A stretch of 64,000 bases of DNA from Anaspis maculata (lineage: Eukaryota; Arthropoda; Insecta; Coleoptera; Scraptiidae): positions 15,327,262-15,391,261 of the forward strand of contig OX421962.1 in the NCBI GenBank assembly GCA_949128115.1, in the 5' to 3' direction. A model generated the notes under the pieces. The model did not search any database, was not told the DNA's origin, and saw only the letters and a program-made list of their open reading frames with translations. Below are positions 50,038-64,000 of the stretch, piece by piece. Every line of letters starts with the position of its first letter. Position 1 is the stretch's first letter. The position numbers and the translations under genes were made by a program.

Positions 50038-53000
50038 TGGCAATTGCTAATATAATTAAGTAGGTTATTAATAGTTTCCGGGCAAATGTGAATTCAACTT
50101 AGCGAGATAAGGCCGAGAGTCGCTTGAAAGAAACCCAACGCTGAATCGAGTTATATGAGCCAGGCTGTTAAAAAAAAAACGGAGAGCTATAGAGAAACCC
50201 GGCAGAGTCCTTGAATAATAGAGAAATTGCTTCGTTTTGGCCGTGAGAAGTAATAACTAACTTGTGGACAAAGAAATGTTTATCTAAGTTTCGAAAATTC
50301 GGGCAACGGTGTAGTTAACGCCCGGATGCGACGGCATAAAACGCCTGCTGGTTTATGATATACTGAAAGGCCGCATAAAAGGGCCGAAAAGGACCGCCGC
50401 CATATGGCCAGCACCTTGCCGAGTCGAGAATTTCGCTTACAAGAAAATTAAACGCGGTTAATTACCAGTTTCCAAATTGAAAACTCGTAGATGTGATTGT
50501 ATGGTGGAAAGAGTAAGTTTACAGATTAGGGTGCGAAATAAGAGTCAAGTAGACACCAAACAAGAAAGGGTTTCATTCAAGCGATTCTGCCCAGTCCGGC
50601 CAGGTTGGATTACACTATTCGGGTAATTTCTTTATGTTTAGACATAAGCCCGGAAGTTATAAACGTAAGCTAAAATATCTTGATATGTCAGCAGTCAGAT
50701 GGGAGTGTGAAGGTATCGATAAGATTGTAATTATCCAAATTGGTGTGGAAAATGAGACGACTGGCGCCATCTGACGGTGAATGCTATAAGGAGTGCGGCC
50801 AGAAGGGCGATATTTGCAAGATCGAACGTGGTCGACAGAATCCAATACGCGATCGATATCAGGGGGTGGAAAATTTGTGATTGGACGAGACTAGGGTTGG
50901 TTAAATCTCATTGGTAGAGGTGAAGGACTTTCGGGAGTGGAAATCAGAGAGTGTAGCTCAGGGGATGTGGGCGAGCTCTCGAGGCTTTTTTGCTTGAGCT
51001 CTCATCGTGACAAGTTGCATTGAAAAACGTGAATCCAAGTCCTCTGGGGATTTAAGATTTTGTTCTGTCAAGGCAGTTTTTGATAAGTACAAGCGTGAAG
51101 CTAAAATTTACTAATTTACTCACTGAGTTAAATAACAGATTTCAGATCGTTGTTTGCATTTAAAGAATTCAAATTCCAAGTCAATTAAACAGATTAAAGT
51201 CAGTTCGGTGGTCGGAAATTTCCACAAAAGTCAAAAAGGAGTTTCAGTGAAAATTTCGTGGGTTCAGATTGCTAAATTAAATCAGGGTTAATTCGCGTGG
51301 TGGGTTTGGTGTAGATTCAATTAGAAAGAGGTGATATTGTGTGTGTGTTGGAGACAGCACAACAGGCAGCAGGCTTCAAGTCGAAATTCTGAGCATCGGG
51401 ACCAAGGAATAGGAAAATCGCTGCTACTTCGCCGGTCGTCAAATAAAGGTTGGTCTCGTTTTCTGCACTAATTGAGGTTTAAAATATTATTAATTACCGG
51501 CCGTGGAAACCAATGCTGCTGAAAAATTAAATAAGGATTAGAAGTCCACAGAAAATTGTAGCTAAGTGTAATTCGAGGGTACCAGCCGAGAAATTTGGTA
51601 TTGCCTTCCCGACAATGGCTCAGCCGGCTCACTGCCCCGAACACGTGAAAGTTCATCAAATGAATTAAATGCACCCTGATTGGCCACTAGGTGAGCGCCA
51701 TTATTGTTCCATCTTGCAACAACAAAAATTACTTCCGTCACAGGCTAAAGAATCGGCCGGACACCATCGGCAAGGCGAATCTCCAAGCCTCATCATGCGA
51801 ATGAAATTTCAAGCCTTTTTTTTCTTTCTCTCGATCAAGCAGACGACCGCAATGGCAAAGAAAATTTACAGTTCAAGTCCACCAAAAGGGCGGCTGCAAA
51901 TTGCCCATCTTTAAAGACATCACCTATAAACACCGCCAAAATGCGAAAGTCTCGCGCGAGATTCGATAAACGAAGGGTTGTGATCAAAAAGGGTTCAACA
52001 TAACTCCGTGGGGGCGCGTCGCGAGAATCCGTTGGGTCATCGAAGACTTGAGCTGAGGCGCGACGCCCGAAGAGACCAATAGCGAGAGCGTCGTAATTAC
52101 TTCCCTCCAAATATCTGTTGAAAAATTCTGTCCAAGGATTGTTATTTTCTGCCACCGGCAACTTCAGCCACGTCGAAGTAAAATTATTCAAAGAAAGCCA
52201 CCGTGATTCTCTTAGCAGTATCGAGGTTTCAGGTGAACTCGAGCCGTGTTGTGGTGAAAAACCATACCTGCATTTTTTTCTTCGGCGCCGTTAGCTAGGT
52301 GTAGTGTAGGAGACATTTACTGTTGTTTTTGAGAGCCATTAAAATGGTATTTGAAGTGTGAATCCGGCAGTCATAATGCCGTTAGATGATAAAGTTATTG
52401 AGATGGGAAAATATCCCATATCTCATTGTTTGAAGGCATACGATCAAAGCCGAAGCTGTCGTACAAAGCCAACGAGTGAAAAATTACAATCCAAAATTTG
52501 ACGATAATCAAAGTCAAGTCAAAGCACGGCAAATTATTGGTTTCCAGGACAGGTGGTTGATAAGGCGTAGGTGATTTGTAAGCCTGCGTCAAGCGACAGA
52601 ATTGTGTGATAACATTAGTGTGATTACTGACATGAAATTCAGTGTTTATTGTTGTTACTCTGGGCGTCATGTTTTGTAAAACGTCGCTACGTTCCGTATT
52701 TCGAGCAGTCAAGTGTTTAATTTGCGTTGCGGTTTAGGTAGAGTTTCTTCCCCTTTGGTTTAGCTCAAATTTGAATTGTTGTTAAATTTGGATAGGGTTT
52801 TCTTTCAGGTATCATGGCAACGTCCTCCGTGTTATTTCAATAAGTTAGGTCGTTTACAATAGGGATTTAATCTGCGGGTAGGCAGAGCTGTACCAACTGT
52901 AGCAAGTCCCTGAAATCACAGCACAAGACCATCCTGGTGGGTTTTCCGTGGTTTCCCCACCAGGTCAATAGGCGAATGCCATGGTTACATTTTCCACGAG

Positions 53001-54180
53001 GAGGTCAGTATGACTCTGATTACGCTAATTAATTAGAGAACTGTGATTTGATTTAAAATAGGATATTTAAAGAAATCTCCCACTGACTAGGGTAGGATTA
53101 AGGACCTGTGTATCAATTGTCTTCTCTCTATCATGACTTTGTTGTAATAAACAGGATTGTGGTTGACTTTCGTGTTATGTCTCTCTGTTTAGTACCTGTT
53201 CTCTTGTGTCACTTATCAATGAAAGAACAAGCGGTTATGAATTAATTTGACAACGTAGGGGAAAGTGGAATGGGACTCTATCAGCGGAGCTTCTCGTACT
53301 GTCACTTTCTTTGACAGAGCCAGTGAAAGGGTTAGTGAAAGAAAAGGGGTGGCTCTATTAGCGGAGTCCACCTCAGTGTTTGTGAATCTACTGTAAGAGG
53401 CCAGACAGCAGTTAAGTATGGTTTACACTTTTGTTAGACGATCACGCCGGAATGTCAACTGACGGGTTAGGAGAAAGGGGTTGTACCGTTACAAAATACT
53501 GCCACTAAAAATGCCACAAAGACACTATGGATTGTCTTCCTCATTGAATCGTAGCTTGGAATGTTAACAGCAATTCCGGAAGTCATGAATGTTGCTGCTA
53601 CTGGCTACCGATTGGATAATTTGCCTGGGCCTCATCTCGGATGTTTTCGCCAGCCGTTCGAGCTCGTTTTTGAAGGCAAATGCTGCCTGCAATTTTTCTG
53701 GTTCTGGGGCATGGTTATGCCCAGTAGTTGCCTTCTTGGAATCGTCGACGCTGTAGTGGATTAAATGGTGCTTGCACCTTGCGCCCAGTTCTTGTGCATC
53801 TCCACGAAGTTGAATTAGAATGCTACCTGTCCTTTCGCTTCATGGAGGAGCAGGATCTTGTTTTTTTTTTTAGATAACTGTTCCATAATAATTTGCTATC
53901 GCATCAATTATTTTTTCGAATCAACTTAACTCGACAACAGGGCTTGACACTGGGCAAAAAAAGATTCCATGTACACAGGCCTCAATGAACAAAGAACAAA
54001 AAACTAAACAACAACTCTGGAGATTCACCTGATAAAGAGATGATTTTTGCACAAACCCTTGAAGGAGATTGTTCTGAAAGGAGGAAACTTGAGTTAAAAC
54101 TCAACTCTATCTGGTGGGCCTGAAAAGAAGGAGGAATCCTGAGTCAAAAAATCAGTTCGTTAAGGAAACAGCCGCTCTGT
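50038..54180. other. No gene recognised; mixed composition
   Basis: This ~4.1 kb between the two opposed arrays includes GC-richer parts (50300-50420, 51650-52200). A 118-codon minus ORF (51835-52191) has no known motif or supporting splice sites. Some stretches, such as 51300-51480, could be untranslated exons of an unseen gene, but I cannot demonstrate this. Confidence 0.35.
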
Positions 54181-54184
54181 TTTG

Positions 54185-54590
54185 ATAAAACGTTATTGTA
54201 TCAAGTGCTACTTCTTTCTGGCGACATTTTTACAAGTGCTATTATGCACGTGCTGGTATTGCCGAACGCTTTTTATACAGTCGCTGTTTTTTCCCATCCC
54301 TTTTTTGGACACGCCAATTCTCCCAGCGCTATTTATTCTTGGCGCCATTTTTCGCAGCGCTCTTTTTGGACGCGCTTAAATTACGGGGCGCTCTTTATAC
54401 ACTCGCTGTTTTTTCCAGACGCCCTTTTCACACACGCTGTTTTTCCCTAACGCTCATTTCATACGCGCTGTTTTTTTCCTGGCGCTCTTTTTGCACACGC
54501 TGTTTTCTCCAAGCGCTCTTTATTACGCGCTATTTTTGGACGCGCCGTTTATCTCAGCGCTCTTTTTACACAGAACCGATTTCATCCTTC
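54185..54590 (-). repeat. 15-16-bp GCGC tandem array, reverse
   Basis: The same repeat as at 49693-50037 on the opposite strand: GCGCTCTTTTTACACAG, GCGCTATTTTTGGACGC and similar units, about 15.5 bp apart. Its right edge (AGCGCTCTTTTTACACAG followed by AACCGATTTCATCC) is the inverse complement of the left edge of the first array, so the two arrays are arranged as large inverted repeats about 4.1 kb apart. Confidence 0.9.
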
Positions 54591-56015
54591 CAATACTCTG
54601 TCCTTTGTCTAACTCTGTCAGTCTCATTGTGAGGTGTATTATGAAAAGAATCGAAGTCATTTGAACTTTGCTAATGATTTGAATAAAAATTCATTCTGTT
54701 TTCTGTCAATTCGTATTGGTGTTTGTGTTTGACATTTTATCCATGATATCATCCTTTTAAGTGTAACGGTTTGAACGACGCGGGAAGATGAAACGAATAA
54801 AAAAGTTTTGATAAGGTTCACTCCAGTCGCTGGCCCTAAGATCCGTAGAAATTTTGAGGTGGACAAAGTTTCTCTTCGGATCCTGTTAGGACATGCCTGG
54901 AGGATGAAAAAAATCTTGGGTGGCTTTCTGACGTATGGGTCATTATAAACGGGATTCCATCATAAACAAGTGAAAGTAAGGGCCCACCACAATCTAATAG
55001 AATGCGGTGTTCAGGTCACAAAGACAGTGCTTTTTAACACATTTTATTATTTTTCAATCCGTTTCAGTAGAGCTATGTCAACTTCTTTGCACTTGTTCGA
55101 CTCCTTATTAAATGCACCACAAGATAAGACAAGCTTGTAAAACTTGTTTGAAGTATTTCGAGATCTGGGACGATTTGAAAAAACTGAAAGTTTTAAATTT
55201 TGCTAAATTTGCCTGTCTTCTGTGAAGACTTTGATTTGTTTCGGTCTCTTTCAGAATACATATCACAACTTTCTTATACTCGCTAAATTCTTCATTAAAT
55301 TCTCTACAAGACGTAACCAATGTAGAAATTGTACCGAAAATATTTCAAAATATGAGACGATTTCAAAAATATAAAAAATTCTAATTTTGGTTAATTGGAT
55401 GTAACGTGTACCGAGCTTCATTTGTTTTTCGCCTTTTCCAGAATAGCTATTGGATATTGCTTATATTCCTTGAATTCGCTATTAAATTTCCAATAAGGTA
55501 CAGTTGGCGTGAAAGCCCTACTGACAGTAGGGATTTCGGGATTCAAGTTGAATCTGCAAAGATGAACATTCATAATTTTATAATTTTGTGTGATGGGGGG
55601 CGACCTATGCAGGGTTCGTGCGGTGTTTTTTTTTCTACAATGGTACTCATTGAAATTGGATTCATACTATTATACTGACAGAAGGACTTCTCCTGTCCCT
55701 GTGCACAATAATGCGGATTGGTATGATATCTGTTGCTGTTTTTCTCATTCACATCAGTTCAACGAGTCCATTTTCGTCGAAGGTCTTATAGTAGAAATGA
55801 ACTAGTGCAACAAACACATCTGTGTCGTTAGACAGAACATTCTGTTTTTTGTAAAGACTTCAATTTCTTTCAGTCTCTTCTAGTTTTGGAAGAGTTGGAA
55901 TTAAAAAAAAATCATACGTCTAGATATCCCAGAATGTGAATAATAGGTTGTCACAGATTTAGCTGTTATGAATCTTTGTTGCGAATCGAATGTTTGAACC
56001 TTGAATATATTTTGA
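54591..56015. other. No gene recognised
   Basis: GTTTGTGTTTGAC with TTTTATCCATGAT at 54721-54753 is a direct-orientation copy of the sequence just before the first GCGC array (49695-49727). Beyond it are repeated C/T-rich motifs such as TTTGCTAAATTTGCCTGTC. ORFs to 90 codons have no known motif. Confidence 0.45.
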
Positions 56016-57048
56016 TTGAATTCTGGTTGTATTGAGGTTTGTAGACGAGTACCTTTAACAAAAGCAATGAAAGACATTGCACCTGTTTTATTTTTCAGGT
56101 CGAACATTTTAAAGCCAACTTGCAATGGGAGACGAAAACAAAGTTTCGTTTGGCATACAAATGTGTCAAGAAAAAAAAAAACATCAAGGGTTATTGACGG
56201 TTCAGCATGTATTTTCTGCCAGAAACGCAGAAAGGAAAAAACGACAACTACGGAAGAAGGGAGGAAGCAAATCTTGGCTGCAGCGGAAATACGGCAAGAT
56301 GATGTTTTGAGACGCATCAGTCTTCTTGGACGTGACGCTGAGTTTATATATCACTGCTCAAATTCATGCTATAAGTCCTACACGCACAAGAAAACACTGA
56401 TAAGTATGAAGAGGAAAAATGAAGCAAAGCAACATGAAGAATCCTCTTTGGAAGACCAATCTGGAAATACAGCGTCGACGCCATCTAAAAAGCTAAGGAG
56501 CTCTGTTTCGACATGTAAGAAAGCTGCGTCCTGCGTTATTTGTGGATACTGAAACACAACAAAAACGTGGAAAGATGTCGAATGAGAGATTGCAAGCGGG
56601 CTGAAATATTCCTTGCGGCGACTTCATTTTTTAAGGACGATGTATACATCAGAAGGTGCTGTCTTGAAGATCAATCTGCGGATACAAGAAAGAATGTATG
56701 AAATGTGGGATTGATAGTAAAACACAACAAAGACCAACAAAAAGTCAAAGAGTCAAAGATATTAAACCTCTTATTCAAGACATTTTGGACCGTGGCTTTG
56801 GTATAACCCTAAGCGGAATTCGTGACTATGTCAACAACCAGTCTGATGAAAACCCGCTCATGAATCACGACGTAAAGCTAAGCATGGTAGAGTTATTTGG
56901 AGAAAACATTCAATTTTCCAGGCCATCTCATGAAAATCAGTCCTTGCTAGTTTATTCCTCAAAGCTCGCTGTTGATCAGGTAGCGGACAAACTACGGTCT
57001 GCGAACTTTATAAAGGATGAGGCAGGATCATTGATCAGACAATACTAA
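56016..57048 (+). pseudogene. Frameshifted relic of a zinc-finger-like repeated ORF
   Basis: Three consecutive reading frames carry parts of one protein type. Part 1 (to 56552) has a Cys-x2-Cys (CIFCQKRRKEK), GRKQILAAAEIRQDDVLRRI and then YHCSNSCYKSYTHKKTL, a Cys/His module. Part 2 (56552-56697, frame shifted) begins after CVICGY and continues KHNKNVERCRMRDCKRAEIF, then LAATSFFKDDVYIRRC. Part 3 (56698-57048, shifted again) has DIKPLIQDILDRGFGITLS and ends at TAA-type stop after SLIRQY. I recall multi-copy, uncharacterised arthropod and cnidarian proteins with this order of modules, probably associated with mobile elements, but cannot name a family. Two frame changes and a missing second YH-CYK segment mark it as decayed. 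A splice-acceptor-like TTTTATTTTTCAG at about 56099 may mark an exon start. Confidence 0.65.
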
Positions 57049-57391
57049 GGAGCTCAAAAGCAGGCAAAAGGAGACAAAAGACTTCTCTGACCTAGTGTCC
57101 AGAAACCTATGGGAATTTATGTTTGAGACGTCCCTTTGTGTGAAAAGTTGAGTTTTAGAAAAATTGGAACTTGATGGAAAATTCAAAATTTCTGAAAAAA
57201 ACTCAAAGCCTTCTCCAAATCATCTCATCATAAAAATCGTCGATTCAGGCTCCATTTTGAGCTTCATCATCCAAGTCCGCTCTCGATTAGCAAGTTTTGC
57301 ATTTTCAAAACATTTGTTTCATGTTTTATAGGTGTGTGTATATTTTATATTTGTCGCCATTGTCCTCAGATAATGATAATAATAAAAGAAC
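57049..57391. other. No gene seen; 3' flank of the poly(A) polymerase gene
   Basis: Sequence between the relic ORF and the presumed polyadenylation signal of the minus-strand gene. Contains only AT-rich DNA. Confidence 0.5.
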
Positions 57392-57397
57392 TTTATT
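57392..57397 (-). terminator. Possible polyadenylation signal of poly(A) polymerase gene
   Basis: AATAAA on the minus strand, about 390 bp downstream of the stop codon at 57785. It would give a 3' UTR of ~0.4 kb. It overlaps an AT-rich tract with several near matches, so the exact site is uncertain. Confidence 0.4.
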
Positions 57398-57784
57398 GCC
57401 TAACGACAAGGCGAAATTTAGCTTGGAGTCTAAGACTCGTGCACGTCCGTGCGTGCATGCGTATGTTAAAGTAAGGAGAAAAGGATAAGGGAAAACTGTG
57501 AAAATGAATAATGAATAAAACGCGAAAAGTGCTGAAAAAACTTGATTCATTATTTTTTTTTAATTACATTGAATACGCAGAGCTGGGCCATTGTACTCTT
57601 GAATAATATGTTTCTTTCTAATAATGTTGAGAATCAATTGGAAGTCTCACTCTATGATGAAGATCACAGTGGATTCCATTCAGTCTTTGACAGACTGCCG
57701 CCGAAAATTCACCTTGATTCGCCGAAGGTTCACCTATGAAGATGATTCTTTACCGGCGGCTTCACTACATATCCTAAGGTATGA

Positions 57785-60674
<2,890 letters not shown>

Positions 60675-60900
60675 ATGGCGATCCTAACCAGACAAAAAAA
60701 TTGACGCGTTCAAAGTGCGATTGAAGCGTGAATTCCGAACCAAACACCGCGGAATATACACGGAGAAGCACGAAGAATGAAGAGGAATCCGTAAATTTGA
60801 ACTGCAAAAACTGAACTGAATGCCACAAGAAAAAAACTACGTCGACCACACCCGACCGCCGCCCTGCCACATCATATCCGTTCATAAAACCGAGTGTCAC
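60675..60900 (-). promoter_or_regulatory. Presumed 5' UTR and promoter of poly(A) polymerase
   Basis: Upstream of the predicted start on the minus strand, the sequence contains TCAGTTCAGTTTTTGCAG around 60803-60820. This resembles the arthropod initiator TCAGT, and its distance would give a 5' UTR of ~140 bp. An overlapping 78-codon minus ORF (60664-60900) lacks any family similarity and is probably not translated. No TATA box is obvious. Confidence 0.3.
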
Positions 60901-61260
60901 GACACACTTTTCGTACTATTTTGATGCCAGAAATATATGACTAGGAACGACGAATTAAGGAATTCCCCAGTAAACTGGTCTCTCGTCCTAGATTTTTAGT
61001 ACGGAAATATGACGAAAATAGTACCTTTCATTTGTTAAGAAAACTATAAGTTGTTCAATTGGAATCTCAAAATCTAAATCTTCAAAACTGGAATTCTGAA
61101 AATCGTCTGAACTGAGATTTTTTGATATTTTTTAGACTGTTACATTCATTGTTCGCAGGTCAAAAAACCGGTTATATTTCGTTGTAATCGGGATAAAAGT
61201 CTGCTCGACTGCATGTAAAGAAAACATTTTTTGCGACACCCTGTAAATTGATGGTCTATT
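60901..61260. other. Intergenic, no gene seen
   Basis: AT-rich. Contains ACACCCTGTA at 61236-61245, just outside the large palindrome that follows. Confidence 0.5.
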
Positions 61261-62353
61261 GGTAAAGGACCCCGCACGATTCTTATGGAAAATGGCTTCC
61301 GGTTAAATTATCTGAATTTTTGATTTGTTGTAGCTCATGAGATACTAATCAAATACCGTGAACCCCAAACTCAAATAATGGACAGTTTTTTACCCACAGG
61401 GGGTTGAAGTTGGAGGTTTTGACGGCTTCAAAATGATATTATAGAATCTTTTTAATAGAAGCTTTTTTTCGGTTTCTCTTGAAGTTGTGTTCCATGCTGG
61501 AATGTATTTATTTGACAGAAAAATATCAACCCCCTCCTTCACCCCCAACCCCTATCTACCATCATAAAACTCGAGATTACTCCCAAAAGCCATGCGGATG
61601 GCTTCTGTGATTTAAATTATGAATTTTGACATAAAAATTATTTTCCACCCCTATTGTTGGGGTGCCAATTTTCCAATTTTCCTCGGTTAATTTGGCTGAA
61701 TTTTTGGTATTATGTACTTCTAATTCTGCTAAACAAAAAGCTCATACCAAAACATATTCCTATGAACAGTTTTTGCTCTGCAGGGGACTGAAGTTCAATA
61801 TTTATGCTCTCAAATTCTTCAACTTCAGTCCCCTGTAGAACAAAAACTGTTTATAGGAATAAGTTTTGGCAAGAGAACTTTTTGCTCAGCAGAATTAGAA
61901 GTACACAATACTGGAAATTCAGCCAAATTAACCTAGGAAAATTGGAAAATCGGCACCCCAACATTAGGGGTGGAAAATAACTTTGATGTCAAAATTCATA
62001 ATTTAAATCACAGAAGCCATCTGCATGGCTTTTGAGAGCTATCTCGAATTTTGTGATGGTAGATAGGGGATGAGGGTGGAGGAGGGGGTTGATATTTTTC
62101 TGTCAAATAGATACTATTAAAATGAAACACAACTTAAAGAGAAACCAAATAGAAAGCTTTTATTTACGTCAGAATATCATTTTTAAGCCGTCAAAGCCTC
62201 CAACTTCAACCCCCTGTGGGTGAAAAACTGTCCAATATTTGAGTTTGGGGTTCACGGTGTTTGATTAGTATCTCATGAGCTACAACATATCAAAAATTCA
62301 GAGAATTTAACCGGGAGCCATTTTCCATAAGAATCGTGCGGGGTCCTTTGATA
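61261..62353. mobile_element. ~1.1-kb palindrome (foldback element)
   Basis: The arms 61261-61796 and 61821-62353 are inverse complements almost throughout. Outer pair: GGTAAAGGACCCCGCACGAT with ATCGTGCGGGGTCCTTTGAT. Inner pair: GGGGACTGAAGTT with AACTTCAGTCCCC. The loop is only ~24 bp. Both arms carry CCCACAGGGGGTTGAAGTTG-type and GAGCTTTTTGTTTAGC-like parts in opposite sense. There is no ORF of note. ACACCCTGTA lies just outside at 61236 and again at 62498, both in the same orientation. Confidence 0.88.
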
Positions 62354-63728
62354 AGAATACCTACATCAAAACACAAGAAGCTATCAATGGGCAAATCAAA
62401 AAATCCTGTGAAAATCCTTCCAGAATTAGTTCTGGTTTCTGAAACTGCCTCAAAGACAAGATAAATAGTTTATCCAGGGGGGTTCATCCTAACGTGAACA
62501 CCCTGTACAAAGTAACAGTTAGTCAGACCGTTGTAGAAAATAGTGTGAAGCACCAGTGTCAAAGGGCTTCACCTGATAAATCAATAGGCTATTTCGTTTG
62601 TGCAGGTGCGCATGCGTGGAGGCGCCAGATTTTGAAAAGTTTCGTACACCAATCAGTTGAATGACAACGCTGCATGCTTTGTCCATTCCCCCCTGACCAG
62701 CCACTGGATCCTTGCTGTCACCTCCACACACAACCCAAACGACCTATTATGGTTTACGCAGCAGGGATAACCGGTCTGTGGAAAATGGCCAGTGCTATTG
62801 TTCTCATCATGTTCAAAACACGTGACTATCACGATGACATAAATTGGTTAAACTTTGAAAAGGTGACCTAGGTCATTCGCAGCCGAATTTATAACTTGTC
62901 CATGGTCATGGACAGCGCTTTATACTATAATAACTTATGGGGCTTAGTTTCGTTGACAGCTTACGAAAGTAGAATTTTGGAGCCAGATAATTCAGTAAAA
63001 ATTGCGATTGTAAAACCTGCCTCAACTTTTGTTTGTGGCTCTTTATCAAAAGGAATCACAAATTAATTTTGACAAAGCATAAACCCTCAACAGAGCTGGA
63101 GAATGATTAAGAATAGATCTTAGTGAATAAAGCATAAACCGTAGAAACATTTGAAAAATAGCAAAAATAATTCTCACCTTTTTGTTTGATGGCTTTGTTG
63201 CACGTATTTATTGCCAGAAATGGCCATTTTACACTCAATACGTAATATTAGTCACTTGCGAAGAAGAGGATCAAAGTCGAGTCGAAACACCGAAAATGTC
63301 GAAATGACCGAATGCCCCCTATTTTAGCTGTTATATACCTTTTTGGTGAAGAAGTGGGGGGAATGAATAGCGACTGTTTCCTCGAATAGCTGCCCGGCTC
63401 GACCGGCGACCTTGAAAAGTTCTACCTGGCAATGCCCCGTTATACCATTATCCTTTATTTTCCAGTTACACTCCATTCATTGTGTGCGTTGTAGGTGAGA
63501 TTTCGTTGTTTAGGGTCGAATTCAGAGTCATCACTTGACCTACACTCACACTTAAGTCTCACTCAATTTGACCCAACACAATGGTTTCAGGTAAAAATCT
63601 CATTGTGTTAGGGTTCTTCAAGTGAACAATAGAAGAAGCTGTATTCAAATACAAATACAAATACAAAAGCTTCATTGTTTCTTTGATACAAAAAAGGTAT
63701 CATGAACAAGAGAGGTGGGTATAATTCC
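62354..63728. other. No gene recognised
   Basis: ORFs of 65-70 codons on both strands at 62519-62871 show no known motif. An ACAAAT repeat (about 63645-63668) precedes the AAT microsatellite. Confidence 0.4.
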
Positions 63729-63783
63729 AATAATAATAATAATAATAATAATAATGATAATAAATAATAATAATAATAATAAA
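63729..63783 (+). repeat. (AAT)n microsatellite
   Basis: About 55 bp of AAT trinucleotides with two interruptions (ATGATAATAAAT). The antisense ORF through it is a Tyr/Leu-rich artefact. Confidence 0.95.
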
Positions 63784-64000
63784 TCTGAAATAACAATTCT
63801 TTTCGTATAAATCAAATATTAATTCTTGTTCAATTGGTGAAAATCATTTTTTTTCCAAATTAGAGTTTACTCTACCAGAGGGAGTGAACATTTTGGGAGG
63901 AAAAACACAGGGGGAGAACATAGGTAACATACAGTCCATTTGGAAAGAGAGAAAAAAAAATAAACAGAAAATAACAAGTACTTAGTCCATTCGAGGCTAT
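63784..64000. other. No gene seen to window end
   Basis: AT-rich with GGGAG/GGGGGAG patches. The window ends without a feature I can name. Confidence 0.5.

Noticed and set aside
51835..52191. 118-codon minus-strand ORF
   Set aside because: No known motif, no clear splice sites, and no repeated or conserved counterpart in the window.

Overview
This looks like eukaryotic, most likely insect, genomic DNA. The one clear cellular gene is a canonical poly(A) polymerase (nuclear mRNA 3'-end processing) split by short GT-AG introns. It sits in gene-poor, AT-rich DNA full of microsatellites, minisatellites and inverted-repeat elements. Scattered TAGGTACCTACC-like tracts (for example near 28630, 36080 and 42440) and the style of the dispersed repeats remind me of hemipteran genomes, but this is an impression and I cannot fix the species. 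I see no bacterial operon, CRISPR array, rRNA or recognisable viral gene.

Layout. 1-3305: repeat-rich flank, including a cluster of ATGGCGG (YY1/Pho-type) sites in tandem repeats. 3306-21097: the dominant structure, a tandem duplication of a 7-8 kb block (copy 1 at 3544-10473, copy 2 at 13182-21033). Both copies lie between (CA)n tracts, so the order is CA - block - 2.7 kb CA - block - CA. Each copy holds, in order, a 35-bp minisatellite, a ~240-bp tandem repeat, a block that differs between copies, a foldback palindrome, a second palindrome, a higher-order satellite (120 -> 240 -> 480 bp) and a short common tail. 21098-25384: three foldback elements, two of them abutting, with TACAGGGTGT-type ends. 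25385-42972: more inverted-repeat elements and hairpins, with GC-rich islands near 29.0, 33.7 and 39 kb. 42973-56015: mostly featureless DNA with one possible terminal exon (47206-47373) and two inverted arrays of a 15-16-bp GCGC repeat (49.7-50.0 kb and 54.2-54.6 kb). 56016-57048: a frameshifted relic of a zinc-finger-like repeated arthropod ORF. 57392-60674 (minus): poly(A) polymerase in six exons. 61261-62353: a ~1.1 kb near-perfect palindrome. 62354-64000: nothing recognised apart from simple repeats.

The genes do not form a pathway. The interest lies in genome structure: nested levels of repetition in the CA-bounded duplication, a family of foldback elements sharing one 10-bp end motif, and two opposed 15-16-bp arrays.
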